A DNA stretch of 64,000 bases from UBA1141 sp963665155. Lineage in GTDB: Bacteria; Chloroflexota; Dehalococcoidia; Lucifugimonadales; UBA3495. Position 1 is the first letter of the stretch; every line of letters starts with the position of its first letter. The position numbers and the translations under genes were made by a program. A model generated the notes under the pieces. The model saw only the letters and a program-made list of their open reading frames with translations. It searched no databases and was not told the DNA's origin. Positions 1 to 8,653 of the stretch are shown here, in pieces. The stretch is taken from the NCBI GenBank assembly GCA_963665155.2, contig CAXXFI010000001.1, positions 248,001-312,000 on the forward strand, written 5' to 3'.

Positions 1-5
1 CCCTG

Positions 6-597
6 TTGGCCAGTAGGGTGCTTTACAGCAAGCTGGACGACGACCGCCGGGCGGCCAAAGGACTTCAGCCAGGTGATCGAGTTAGCGCCACGTTGCGCCG
101 ACGCCCTTCACCTGAGGGCAGTGTGCCGTGCCGTGCCGGGCTTGGGGAGTACCGCCTGGCAGCAGAGGACTACGACGCAATTATCCAACTCGACCCGCAC
201 GACGCCGTCGCTCATGACTCCCGTGGGGTGTGCCGGATGAACCTGGGCGAACCGGGCCGGGCCATGGATGATTACAGCACCGCCATCGGTCTGGACCCCA
301 GCTACGCTATTCCCTACTACAACCGGGCGAGACTACAACCGGGCGAGCATTCACGCGGAACAGGGAGACCTGTGGCGGGCGGTGGAAGACCTCAACAGGG
401 CCATCGAACTGGACCCCGGCTCCGCACAGACCCTCTATCAACGGGGAATGACCTACGGGAGTTTGGGTTCATGCGACTAGACCATCGAGGACCTGGACGA
501 GGCCGTCCGCCTGAATCCCGAACACCCATCTGGCCGGAAGGTCGCCGTTGAACTGCCGGAGAGCACCAAGCCCGAGAAGGATGCCTGGAAGGCCTGA
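6..597 (+). pseudogene. Degraded TPR-repeat protein
   Basis: Tetratricopeptide repeats are readable in pieces, for example AIIQLDP, AIGLDPSYAIPYYNRA, AIELDPGSAQTLYQRGMTY and LDEAVRLNPEH, but not in one frame. A perfect 16-bp tandem duplication (316-331 and 332-347) shifts the frame; removing one copy restores it. A TAG at 478-480 then interrupts the restored frame, which runs on through TIEDLDEAV to a TGA at 595-597. A further shift near 60-150 is needed to read FSQVIELAPRCADALHLRAV. TPR proteins act as protein-interaction scaffolds; the partner here is unknown. The 5' end lies outside the window. Either a true pseudogene or several sequence errors. Confidence 0.7.
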
Positions 598-654
598 CCT
601 GGACAGGATGCAGCGGCGGCACTGGCCGGAATACCGTGCGAATCAAGCTTGGAT

Positions 655-1494
655 TCAGATACCACCGGGCGGGATCGATACTCGCTTTGGGGGCCTCGTC
701 CCAGGGGGCAGGGGGGCTGGCCGTCGGAACTCCCGAGGCCCATCGGCACGCTTGGCAGCCGAGGCCAGGCGGCTTATCGTCATTATTAGGTACCCGCCCA
801 CCACGGCCACTATGTAGACGATCGTCGCGAACGACATCCACAAGATGCCAAGCCGCCAAAGGGCCGAGCTCTCTTCATCGGTATATCCCAGCGCCTCCGG
901 GCTTACTTCCCGCAGCGGGATGATACGGAAATCCTCAGCGGTCATCACAAGCCCTGGGTCCAGGTATCCCGCCAGTGTCCCGATAATGCCCAGCGCACCC
1001 AGAAGCGTCGTCACCACAACCGCCGCCTTGAGCACAAAGCCCCCGTCTCTCAACGCCATCCCCGGTTCATTGAAGGCGACAATGGTGGCGAAGGCGATGA
1101 AAAGTATTCCGAAGATATAGGTGAAGTGTATCCAATTGCCCAGATTTGTGAACACCACGAGATTGATATACACGAACAACAGCGGCGGAAGCGTTGTCCA
1201 AAACGCGCGGGAAAAGGCGCTCCGGCTGCCTCTGGGCCCGTATTGACGGCTCCACAACACGCTGAACATGACCGAGCCAGCCAGCGAAAGCGCCAGGTGC
1301 GCCAGCATCGTGAGCAGGAAAGACACTGGCGTGTTGGTGAAGGCCGCGAAGGTATGAAACCCGAAGTGATCGCTCTTGGTGAGCATGCTTATCAGAAGGG
1401 GCGCATTCAGCGTGAAGAACAGGGAGATGTAGAAGAGGTCCACGACATGGTCGCGCTCTGGCAGGTCCCGGTCTCGTTTCACCCATCGCAGCAC
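655..1494 (-). CDS. Multi-pass membrane protein (C-terminal part of XRE-membrane pair)
   Basis: About 279 residues with roughly six hydrophobic segments (near residues 20-37, 57-80, 101-124, 127-142, 158-180 and 225-248) and a basic, Pro-rich tail. No family was recognised. The GTG start at 1494 lies 16 bp inside the preceding XRE gene, in another frame, so this is either a translationally coupled overlapping gene or the second half of a single XRE-plus-membrane protein split by a frameshift near 1485-1495. Its hydrophobic nature continues the two membrane segments at the end of the upstream frame, which favours the split-gene reading. Confidence 0.55.
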   Translation of the reverse strand: MLRWVKRDRDLPERDHVVDLFYISLFFTLNAPLLISMLTKSDHFGFHTFAAFTNTPVSFLLTMLAHLALSLAGSVMFSVLWSRQYGPRGSRSAFSRAFWTTLPPLLFVYINLVVFTNLGNWIHFTYIFGILFIAFATIVAFNEPGMALRDGGFVLKAAVVVTTLLGALGIIGTLAGYLDPGLVMTAEDFRIIPLREVSPEALGYTDEESSALWRLGILWMSFATIVYIVAVVGGYLIMTISRLASAAKRADGPREFRRPAPLPPGTRPPKRVSIPPGGI

Positions 1495-2069
1495 TCCCTG
1501 CCCAGCACCAGGGCGAGGACGGCCAGTGCGTAGACAAGCAGCGCCAGCGTCCCGTTCTGGCCCATGGCGTTTAGAACGAACCCCACCGCCAGCGCAAACA
1601 CGCCGGGCAGGGCCGCCCTCCGCAGGGTGCTCTTCACCACGGCAAAGGCGTCCAGAGCGGGCTCGGGGCTGTCGGCCGCATCCACCAGGCTGCGAATGTC
1701 CCTCTGGATAGTCGCCACCTGAGACTCGATGTCGCGGACCGTTGCCGCAGTGGATTCCCGTTCCGTCTCATCCCCCGGGCCGTCGTATCCCGCGAGGCTC
1801 ATCAGCCGGTCCATGACATGCTGCGGGATGTCGCACGTACGTCCCAGGGCCTCCAGGAATTCCCTTGGCGCCAGCCTCTCCCCCGTCTCCCAGCGGCTCA
1901 GGGTGGAGCGGTCCATATTGTCCGCGACCTCCTCGCCTCGTGCGACCATCAGGTGGAGAAGGCCCTCCTGGCTGAGCCGGCGACCGTTGGGCCGCAGGTC
2001 GTCCCTAAACGACCTTACAAGCCTTCCCACCAGGACGGCTGTGCCGTTATCTCCACGGGATTCATCCAT
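1479..2069 (-). CDS. XRE-family HTH protein with C-terminal membrane segments
   Basis: 196 residues. Residues about 12-75 form an XRE/Cro-type helix-turn-helix: LSQEGLLHLM, then DRSTLSRWETGERLAPREFLEALGR. Residues about 95-125 look like a coiled coil, and two hydrophobic helices follow (near 150-190). An N-terminal HTH fused to membrane helices suggests a membrane-tethered regulator or sensor; the ligand is unknown. The frame ends in CCDG-stop exactly where the next membrane-protein frame begins, so a frameshift may have split one gene. The HTH call is firm; the role is not. Confidence 0.65.
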   Translation of the reverse strand: MDESRGDNGTAVLVGRLVRSFRDDLRPNGRRLSQEGLLHLMVARGEEVADNMDRSTLSRWETGERLAPREFLEALGRTCDIPQHVMDRLMSLAGYDGPGDETERESTAATVRDIESQVATIQRDIRSLVDAADSPEPALDAFAVVKSTLRRAALPGVFALAVGFVLNAMGQNGTLALLVYALAVLALVLGRECCDG

Positions 2070-2336
2070 ATCCGATGCCTGTATTCACAGCTTCAAGCTA
2101 GATTGTGCCGCGCTGTCACTGCCTTTCAAGCCATTATTCTGTATAAGGGTATCCAGTGTGCATCTTGTCCAGATCTCAATGGGGCGCCTCACGGGCTGAG
2201 AGCTTGAGGCTAATCGTAATCGGCGGGCTGGCATAGCGTCTAGGGCCGGCGCGGAACCGTGAAGATGGCTGCTCGAATTCTTATGATATCTGTAGAAGGG
2301 ACCCTTGCAATCCGGTTCATTCGAAAGGCTCCGCCC

Positions 2337-2648
2337 ATGTTGTTGGCGGTTGCCAGCGTAATACTGCTAGCCATACTTCTGGCCGGATGTTCCGCAGAAC
2401 CCTCCCCCGACTCAGTGGCCCAAAGCCCTCAGAGTCCCGCTCTCTCCTCGACTGATACCGCCACGCCCACGCCGGGGCCGACCGCCGCGCCCACGCCCAC
2501 GCCGGGGCCGACCGCCGCGCCCACGCCGGAGCCGATACATTCGCTCTGTGGTTACCAACCTTCTTCTGGGTCTCGTGGGGGGACTGGCGGGAGGGCTGCT
2601 GGCATCCGGAAGGCTCCGCGAAGCCGGACTCGGATTGATCACACCTGA
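2337..2648 (+). CDS. Short lipoprotein with Pro/Thr linker, probably truncated
   Basis: Starting at the ATG at 2337, a lipoprotein signal peptide is clear (hydrophobic run ending LLAGC, Cys about residue 21), followed by a Ser/Pro/Thr linker. The linker contains a 30-bp direct duplication encoding PTPGPTAAPT twice (2467-2526). After the linker the frame becomes low-complexity and basic, unlike a folded domain. A hydrophobic segment in another frame (VTNLLLGLVGGLAGGLL, around 2548-2600) may be the true continuation, implying a frameshift. Function unknown. Confidence 0.4.
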   Translation: MLLAVASVILLAILLAGCSAEPSPDSVAQSPQSPALSSTDTATPTPGPTAAPTPTPGPTAAPTPEPIHSLCGYQPSSGSRGGTGGRAAGIRKAPRSRTRIDHT

Positions 2649-2673
2649 GATTCAGGAGAATGGAGAAGTCGCA

Positions 2674-3785
2674 ATGAGCAGAGAGGAACCCCAGGAACCA
2701 ACGTTGAACTGCGAAGTCGGGGACTCCAACAGCACGTCCCGTGGAGAAAACGAAGAACGGGGCCAACAGGAAAATGAAGGAGGCGCAATGAGCGGAGAGG
2801 AAACCCCGGAACCCGCCACGGAAGACAGAACGGCTGAGACCAGCGGAACGGCCAGTGGAGGAAACGGAGACGGCGATCAAAGGAGAAGGTGGCCCTTGCA
2901 GTGGGGCGGCGCTGATCGAAGGAAGAAGATGCTGCTGTTGGGAGGGGGGCAGGCGCCGGGGTCGTGGTCGTCATCATCGTAGTTGCGGTTGTCCTCCTGA
3001 CCGGAGGGGGCGGCTCCCTGCCTTCGGGTCCCCTTGGCCTGGTGCCCGACGATGCCAGCGGCGTCGCCGTGTTGGACGTCAAGGACCTTCTTGCCGGAGA
3101 CGCCCCTGATGAGATGGTCGATGACATAGAAGATTCGTGGGAGGACTTCTTGGATGACCTGGGAGTGTCCTTCGACGACCTCGACACGTTGATACTAGCC
3201 GATACGGAGGATGGCACACTATTCGTAATGGGCGGCAGCATCGACTTTGAAGATGTCCTGGATGAACTTGATGACGCTGACTATGACGACGACAGGTACC
3301 AGGGAAGTGAGATGTGGGAGCATCGGGACCAGTGGCCAGAGGCCGTGGCCGTTCTTGAAGACCGCGGTGAGGTGGTTGCAGGTCACGCCGAAGTAGTCAA
3401 GACTGCGCTGAAGTCCCCCAAGCGCGGTTCAGGCTCCTTGTTGCAAGACGATAGGAGCGAAGTGAGGCGGGCACTGGAACGGGCTGGGAAAGGGTGGTTC
3501 GCCGTAGCGGAGGATGGATGCGGGTACGCGTCCACCGAAGTTCGCCAATGCGAGGCCGTTGGACAATCGATTTCCGGAGGAAATGAGCGTTCTACGGTGA
3601 AAGTTGTTCGGGCTTATTTGTTTCGCGACGACGGAAGAGCCGAGAGGGAAAGAGACGTCGTCGAGGAACACCTCGAAGACACCCTGCCTCGTCGCGCGGA
3701 CATCGAAGACGTGAGTACGGATGGCGCGTTCGTCGTCGTCACCATTACGGTTGACGAAGACGATTGGGACGAAATCATTCCGTAG
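2674..3785 (+). CDS. Membrane-anchored acidic surface protein (frameshifted)
   Basis: A short acidic cytoplasmic N-terminus is followed by a transmembrane segment (VVVIIVVAVVLLT) and an acidic extracytoplasmic domain (LVPDDASGVAVLDVKDLL onward). The frame changes near 2945-2955 inside a run of six G; one extra base joins RRKKMLLLGGG to the TM segment. Two start regions are nearly duplicated: SD plus ATG at 2674 (MSREEPQEP) and at 2788 (MSGEETPEP); the second has the stronger SD (GAAGGAGG). The C-terminal domain is paralogous to the next gene (similar opening with an ALL-PDDA-type motif and the same closing EHLED...VVVTI pattern). Resembles DUF3352-like proteins; function unknown. Confidence 0.55.
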
Positions 3786-3886
3786 GGTCGGGCCCTATCT
3801 TATCTCTCAGCCTCGAAATTTGACCAGATCCCCACAGCCGCGGCCGGTCAAGGCGCAGGGACACACAGAGGGCAAGGAGACTACTG

Positions 3887-4813
3887 ATGACCAAGTTGTT
3901 GCCGGTGAAACCATTCTTGGCGGTCATGGCTGCCCTTGGCGTGGCCCTCGTCCTGGCCTGCGGCTTTATCGGTGGTGGTAGCGACGGCGGAAATGGCGGT
4001 GAAGTTCCATCCGTCGAATCACTGCTGCAACTGTTGCCCCGGGACGCCGAGGCTTTCACCTATGCCGACCTGGATGAACTCCGTGATGAGCGACTGGAGG
4101 ACATCGAAGAGCAGCTAGCCGACCTCGCCGGGGAAGAACGCCTGGACGATTGGGGTATAGACCTCGACGACGCCGAATCGTTGCTCATCGCTGACCTCGA
4201 TAGCCGCGACGCTTTGGTCTTGTTGCGCGGACAGTTTGTGCCTGAAGACATCGAGGACGCTCTGGACGACGAAGGCCTCAGGGACGGAGATTACCTGGGC
4301 GTTCCCATTTGGAGCGAGAGGGATGGAGGCGCCGCTGTGGCGTTGGTTGGGGAGGACGTTGTCCTTATCGGCCAGGAGAACCTTATCGAGGAGTCCATTG
4401 ACGCATTTTTGGGCGATGCACGATCAAACAGGATGATGAGGCCGGGGGACTTGCTGGAAGCATTGGAGGACAGCCTGATCTACAGCGTGTCCGAGGAGTG
4501 TAGTTTCCGTGGCTGTATCAGGCAAGGAAGCGCAATTAAGGAGGAGTACGGGGATTTCCTGGCAGTGTCCGTCTACCTTTACCGGAGCGATGACGCTGCG
4601 GCTGACGCCGGGTGGGACATCGAGAACTACCTGGAGGAAGAGTTTGGCGATGACATCATAGTCGAGGCGGACGGTAGACTGGTTCTTGCCACGCTGGTGG
4701 CCGAGACTGAAGAGGAGCGATGGAGCCTGGGCCGGGGCGCCTGGGACGTCGCCTTCTGGCCGGGCAGGAACTCCTCCAGGGGAGAACCTACCCCACATTT
4801 CCCATATGGCTGA
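3887..4813 (+). CDS. Acidic lipoprotein, paralogue of the preceding gene
   Basis: 308 residues with a lipoprotein signal (AALGVALVLACG, lipobox Cys about residue 25), a Gly/Ser linker, then an Asp/Glu-rich domain (LLPRDAEAFTYADLDEL onward). The pattern, including a late IENYLEEEFGDD...RLVLATLV segment, parallels the upstream protein, so the two form a tandem paralogous pair exported to the cell surface. About 30 residues after TEEE (RWSLGRG...PHFPYG) do not look like the rest and may be a frame-shifted tail. No enzyme motif is visible. Confidence 0.6.
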   Translation: MTKLLPVKPFLAVMAALGVALVLACGFIGGGSDGGNGGEVPSVESLLQLLPRDAEAFTYADLDELRDERLEDIEEQLADLAGEERLDDWGIDLDDAESLLIADLDSRDALVLLRGQFVPEDIEDALDDEGLRDGDYLGVPIWSERDGGAAVALVGEDVVLIGQENLIEESIDAFLGDARSNRMMRPGDLLEALEDSLIYSVSEECSFRGCIRQGSAIKEEYGDFLAVSVYLYRSDDAAADAGWDIENYLEEEFGDDIIVEADGRLVLATLVAETEEERWSLGRGAWDVAFWPGRNSSRGEPTPHFPYG

Positions 4814-4948
4814 ATATCCCTCTGAGTAAATCGTCGGCATTCTTTAAACCATTGTCCATTTGTGAGACATTGGCCGTCGGTATGGCTATAATTACCCCAT
4901 AGCTTGGCGAGTTTTATATAGGTAGCGTAAGCATCCTGGAGGCACCCC

Positions 4949-5180
4949 ATGGGTGACGGCGAAAAGGCCTCTCTCCGGCTCCAGTTCAACCCCAAAGTCC
5001 GCCTGGCATTTCACGGTGCCACCATCACCACCGACGCTGGTCTTCTTGCTTTTCGAGAGTTTGATGATGCCTTGGGCCTTACCGAAATCGCTGAGGACTA
5101 CCTCCAGGACCGCCGCACTGGTCGCAATATCCTCCACCACCTGGTTCCGCTGCTAAGACAGTCGATCTACAGCCGCCTAG
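4949..5180 (+). pseudogene. IS1380-family transposase, N-terminal fragment
   Basis: Has a good SD (GGAGG) and ATG. The protein begins with a typical IS1380-family N-terminus (LRLQFNPKVRLAFHGA, TTDAGLLAFREFDDALGL, LVPLLRQSIYSRL). It stops at CTAG (5177-5180), where the IS701-family element starts. The coding sequence expected after SRL in this family would naturally contain CTAG (cgc CTA Gca), so this CTAG is probably the native target into which the IS1182-family element first inserted. The rest of the IS1380 gene is absent on the far side of the transposon pile. Confidence 0.75.
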
Positions 5181-5195
5181 TATTACAACGTCAGT

Positions 5196-5378
5196 TCAGG
5201 GAGGGATGTGGGGTGATGCCCGCATGGCGGCGCGGCGCTTGGCATGGGAGCGTTTGGCCCGTTCGTTACTGTCCTGCGTATCCTCAAGCCACCGCAGCAA
5301 CTCGGTTGGCCCGAACCGTTCCCGGGGCAGCATTTCCCGCACCACCCGGTAGACCTGCGGCCTCGTGATCCGGGGCAT
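5196..5378 (-). other. Out-of-frame C-terminal extension of IS701-family transposase, copy A
   Basis: A 60-codon frame starting MPRITRPQVYRVV and containing LLRWLEDTQDSNERAKRSHA. It overlaps the transposase's atypical tail in the +1 frame and begins directly after a GGGGGGAAAAAG run. It reads as the natural C-terminus of the transposase, so either a programmed frameshift produces the long form or an ancestral indel was fixed before the element duplicated. Confidence 0.5.
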
Positions 5379-6567
5379 CTTTTTCCCCCCAAGCCTGTTG
5401 CAGGCTCAGCAGAAAAGCTCCGCCCAGCAGGCACAGGGCCACGTGGTGATGCCAGCCAGCCCAGGTGCGGGTCTCGTACTCGTCCAGGCCTACGTCGCTT
5501 TTCTCCGTCTCAAACTCCGTTTCTATACGCCAACGGGAGCCTCCCACGTATGCCAGGGTCTCCAACGGGGTATCCTCCGGAGCATTGGACAGGTAGTAGC
5601 GGGGTTCGCTGCCGTCCCGGTTCCGGCGGTAGACGGCCCAGTGGATTTCGCCGGGCTTGCGCCTGCTGGTCGGTCGCACCCTCTGGGCGCTGAAAAGGTA
5701 GCTGCGTGGCCCCTGGCTTCCCTCGGCCACCGTAATCTCACGCCAGGCCTCCTCCGGCAACTCGTCGCTGCGCTGCTCCATGGTCCGGCGCTGACCGTCT
5801 CGCAGCCTGGGTTTGCGGGGACGCCCGAATCCCTGATACTCCGCACTGGTCCAGGCAGGCTCCGGCGGCCACACCGTAAAGCCGGACGGAACGTCCAGCA
5901 CGTACCACATCCCCAAGGCCGCCAGGCCCTCCCGGAAGGACGGCGACATCCCGAAGGCGTCGTCCGCCGCGACCCATCCAGCCTTCAGGTGGCCCCGCTC
6001 CTGCGCCCGCCCCACCATCTCCAAGGCCAACTCCGTCTTGGACCGGTAGCCCTGCCTATCCTCCGGCACACCCGCCGCCTCACACCGGTCTTTGTCCGAG
6101 GTCCAACTCTCGGGCAGATACAGCCCCTTGTCCACCAATGCCCGTCCCAACGGGCTGACATAGGCCAGGAACATCCCCGCCTGGCAGTTGGCCACCTTCC
6201 CCAGCCTCCCGCAGTACTGCCGGGCCACTCCCACCGACTTCCTCCCCTGCTTGGGAAAGTCGCTGCCGTCCAGCACCCACACCCCTTCCGGATGCTCCAG
6301 CCGGGTTCCCAGGTACTCCTGCAGCCGTCCTATAATCACCTCATCGTCCCAGGGAGAATCGGTGAGAAACCGCTGCATCCCTCGGGCTGACCCCGGAACC
6401 GTCTCCGACAGGTTCTCAGCGTTGCGCCGCTCCCCAGACTGTACCAGCAGGGCCTGGAGATAATGACCGCTGTGCTCCCGCGTCTCCCGGCGGCCAAACA
6501 GCGGCGCGAAGTAAGCGTGAAAATCCCGAAATGACCCGTACACCTGCTCGAAAGCTGCCGCATCCAC
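5284..6567 (-). CDS. IS701-family transposase
   Basis: 427-residue DDE transposase. Visible motifs include the first acidic region VWVLDGSDFPKQGR, then GRLGKVANCQAGMFLAYV, the second Asp in GWVAADDAFG and the YVLDVP strand. GTG start preceded by a purine-rich SD. The last ~35 residues (after QQAWGEK) are Ala/Gly-rich and unlike the family; the expected C-terminus (MPRITRPQVYRVVREMLP...) is encoded in the +1 frame from the ATG at 5378 to the stop at 5196. The same arrangement exists in copy B. Confidence 0.9.
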   Translation of the reverse strand: MDAAAFEQVYGSFRDFHAYFAPLFGRRETREHSGHYLQALLVQSGERRNAENLSETVPGSARGMQRFLTDSPWDDEVIIGRLQEYLGTRLEHPEGVWVLDGSDFPKQGRKSVGVARQYCGRLGKVANCQAGMFLAYVSPLGRALVDKGLYLPESWTSDKDRCEAAGVPEDRQGYRSKTELALEMVGRAQERGHLKAGWVAADDAFGMSPSFREGLAALGMWYVLDVPSGFTVWPPEPAWTSAEYQGFGRPRKPRLRDGQRRTMEQRSDELPEEAWREITVAEGSQGPRSYLFSAQRVRPTSRRKPGEIHWAVYRRNRDGSEPRYYLSNAPEDTPLETLAYVGGSRWRIETEFETEKSDVGLDEYETRTWAGWHHHVALCLLGGAFLLSLQQAWGEKDAPDHEAAGLPGGAGNAAPGTVRANRVAAVA

Positions 6568-6642
6568 ATCCCCACCTCACCCGCCTATTCCCTCTCCAGC
6601 TACACAGTCATCCTATCAAACTAACTGACGTTGTAATACTAG

Positions 6643-8503
6643 AACTCCGGCCGAAAAGTACCCTGACCTAGGCTGTCCCGATATACTGGGCAAGAGATTT
6701 AATAAATGGGTGTGGGAGGTTGAGGATGCTGGGAGTACGGTCGGCGCAACGAGGGCTGCTGGAAGCGGATCACCTGTACCTGGACTATGTGGGCCGGGGC
6801 TCCTTCTATGGCTTCCTGGCCTCCCTGCGGGGACAGCTATTTCGAGACGAAGAGTTCGCCGAGCTATATTGCCCAGACAATGGCCGGGATAGCGTGCCCC
6901 CAAGTCTGGTGGCCACTGCGCTGTTGTTGCAAGCCTACGACAAAGTCAGCGACGCCGAAGCCAAACAGCGGGCGGATTTTGATATCCGGTGGAAGGTGGC
7001 GTTGGGGATTGAGGTGGAGGACCGGCCCTTTGCCAAGAGCACGCTGCAGCTGTTTCGAGCCCAGCTGATCCTCCACGACCGGGTGCGGGCCGTCTTTCAG
7101 CGCAGCCTCCAATTCGCCCGGCAGACCGGATACCTGAAAGGACGCCGGATGAAGGTGGCGGTAGACACCACCTACATTCTGGGCCGAGGGGCGGTCAAGG
7201 ACACCTACAACTTGCTGGCCGACGGCATAGTCCAGGTAGTGCGGGCGCTTTCGGACCTGGATGGGACGCGGCCCGAGGAATGGGCCTTGAGACACGGTCT
7301 GGAACTCTACTTTGGCTCCAGTGTGAAGGGAGAGGCAGAGATTGACTGGGACAACCAGAAAGAGCGGCAAGCCTTACTGCAGAAGATAGTAGCCGATGCC
7401 GACCTGGTGTTGGAGCTGGCCCGTCAGGTCCAGGGTCAGTTCCCCGAGGAGAGCCCCCAGCGCCAGGGTATAGTGGAAGCGGCGGAGTTGCTGGGGCAAC
7501 TGTTACTGCAGGATGTGGAACGCCAGGAGGATGGCCCAGCCCTGAAGGATGGGGTAAGCCGGGACCGCATCCCTTCGGTACACGACCCGGAGATGCGCCA
7601 CGGCCGTAAAAGCAGCAGCAAACGCTTCGACGGACATAAGGCTGCGGTGGTGGTGGATACCGATTCCCAACTGGTGACCGCGGTAGACATCCTGCCCGGC
7701 AATGCCGGTGACAACACTGGAGTCCTGGAACTGGTGGAGCAGAGTGAGGAGAACACGGGCATAGCGGTGGAGGAGACTATCGGGGATGCGGCCTATGGGG
7801 ATGGCGGGACGCGGCAGGCCTTTGCCGATGCTGGTCGGACTCTAATAGCCAAGGTGCCGGGTCGCCCTAATAAGGCCTGCTTCCCCAAGGAGGACTTCCA
7901 GATCGACTTGGAGGCAGGAACCTGCACCTGCCCAGCCGGTAATGTTACCCACACCCTGCGGACCTTCGGCACCCGGACCAACCGGTTGGGTCGGACCTAC
8001 CTGGCCCGGAGTTTCCAATTCGACCCGGCGGTCTGCGGCGTATGCCCCCTGCGGTCCCAGTGCGTGGCGGCGCGGTACGGGGCGGGACGCACCGTAGCCC
8101 TGCATCCCCAAGAGGCGCTCTTGCAACAAGCCCGGGACTTCCAGCGGAGTGAGGGCTTTGCTGAATACCGTAGGCTGCGCCAGGCGGCCGAGCATCGCCT
8201 GGCGCGGCTGGCGCAACTGGGGGTCCGCCAATCTCGCTACTTCGGCCGAGCCAAGACCCGATTCCAACTACTCATGGCGGCCACGGTGGCCAACCTGACC
8301 CTGGTGGCTACCAAGATGGGGATGATATCTCCGGCTCCAGGCTCCTCTCACGATAAACCGGACCAGCAAGCCCCAGGGTCGCCCATCGTTACTACCCAAT
8401 TCATATTGGCCGCAGCCAACTGGGTCACTCTTAGCCTCAGACTTACAGTCCACTGGTTATCCTCCACGCCATCCCGTCACAGCAGGGCTTTTCAGCCGGG
8501 TTT
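6643..8503 (+). mobile_element. IS1182-family insertion sequence, copy A
   Basis: Related terminal inverted repeats: the left end AACTCCGGCCGAAAAG (from 6643) matches the complement of the right end, AAACCCGGCTGAAAAG (from 8503 inward). CTAG flanks both ends (6639-6642, 8504-8507). The right end of copy B (63582 onward) also abuts CTAG. An IS701-family element sits in the left CTAG and a MITE in the right CTAG, giving a nested pile. About 1861 bp. Confidence 0.8.
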
Positions 8504-8507
8504 CTAG
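6726..8507 (+). CDS. IS1182-family transposase
   Basis: About 593 residues from the ATG at 6726 (SD GGGAGG). N-terminal DUF772-type region (DHLYLDYVGRGSFYGFL, RDSVPPSLVATALLLQ), then the DDE core: MKVAVDTTYILGRGAVKDTY, KSSSKRFDGHKAAVVVD, IGDAAYGDGGTR, and a Cys cluster (CTCPAGN, CGVCPLRSQC). The stop codon TAG lies in the flanking CTAG target, so the coding frame runs through the right terminal repeat and terminates only in host DNA. Complete and apparently functional. Confidence 0.9.
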   Translation: MLGVRSAQRGLLEADHLYLDYVGRGSFYGFLASLRGQLFRDEEFAELYCPDNGRDSVPPSLVATALLLQAYDKVSDAEAKQRADFDIRWKVALGIEVEDRPFAKSTLQLFRAQLILHDRVRAVFQRSLQFARQTGYLKGRRMKVAVDTTYILGRGAVKDTYNLLADGIVQVVRALSDLDGTRPEEWALRHGLELYFGSSVKGEAEIDWDNQKERQALLQKIVADADLVLELARQVQGQFPEESPQRQGIVEAAELLGQLLLQDVERQEDGPALKDGVSRDRIPSVHDPEMRHGRKSSSKRFDGHKAAVVVDTDSQLVTAVDILPGNAGDNTGVLELVEQSEENTGIAVEETIGDAAYGDGGTRQAFADAGRTLIAKVPGRPNKACFPKEDFQIDLEAGTCTCPAGNVTHTLRTFGTRTNRLGRTYLARSFQFDPAVCGVCPLRSQCVAARYGAGRTVALHPQEALLQQARDFQRSEGFAEYRRLRQAAEHRLARLAQLGVRQSRYFGRAKTRFQLLMAATVANLTLVATKMGMISPAPGSSHDKPDQQAPGSPIVTTQFILAAANWVTLSLRLTVHWLSSTPSRHSRAFQPGF

Positions 8508-8653
8508 TATTACAACGACGCTTTCTCAAATTGGTCAGTTTTGGGGCAGAAATCGCTTCGCGGAACGCAAGACCACAAAGCTGTCAGCCCACGCGCCTAA
8601 CAGCCATGAAGAGGTGCTCAAGGCCCCTTTTTTGTGATCCGTCGTTGTAATAT
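8508..8653. mobile_element. 146-bp MITE, copy A
   Basis: Non-coding element with 13-bp terminal inverted repeats TATTACAACGACG. The first ten bases match the ends of the IS701-family elements in this window, so it is probably mobilised by a related transposase. Flanked by CTAG on the left and TTAG on the right; the non-identical flanks suggest rearrangement after insertion. An inverted copy with an 11-bp internal deletion lies at 35893-36027. Confidence 0.85.

Larger units (their letters stand above)
5181..6638 (-). mobile_element. IS701-family insertion sequence, copy A
   Basis: 1458 bp bounded by perfect 16-bp terminal inverted repeats TATTACAACGTCAGTT and flanked by the 4-bp direct repeat CTAG (5177-5180, 6639-6642), the YTAR-type target of IS701 elements. 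Same length and same encoded protein as copy B at 23644-25101, in the opposite orientation. Inserted exactly at the junction between the IS1380 fragment and the left end of the IS1182-family element. Confidence 0.9.

Noticed and set aside
5365..6390. A long open frame opposite the IS701-family transposase (341 codons), repeated at 23892-24917
   Set aside because: It is the antisense shadow of a GC-rich transposase gene; no start signal and no family features.
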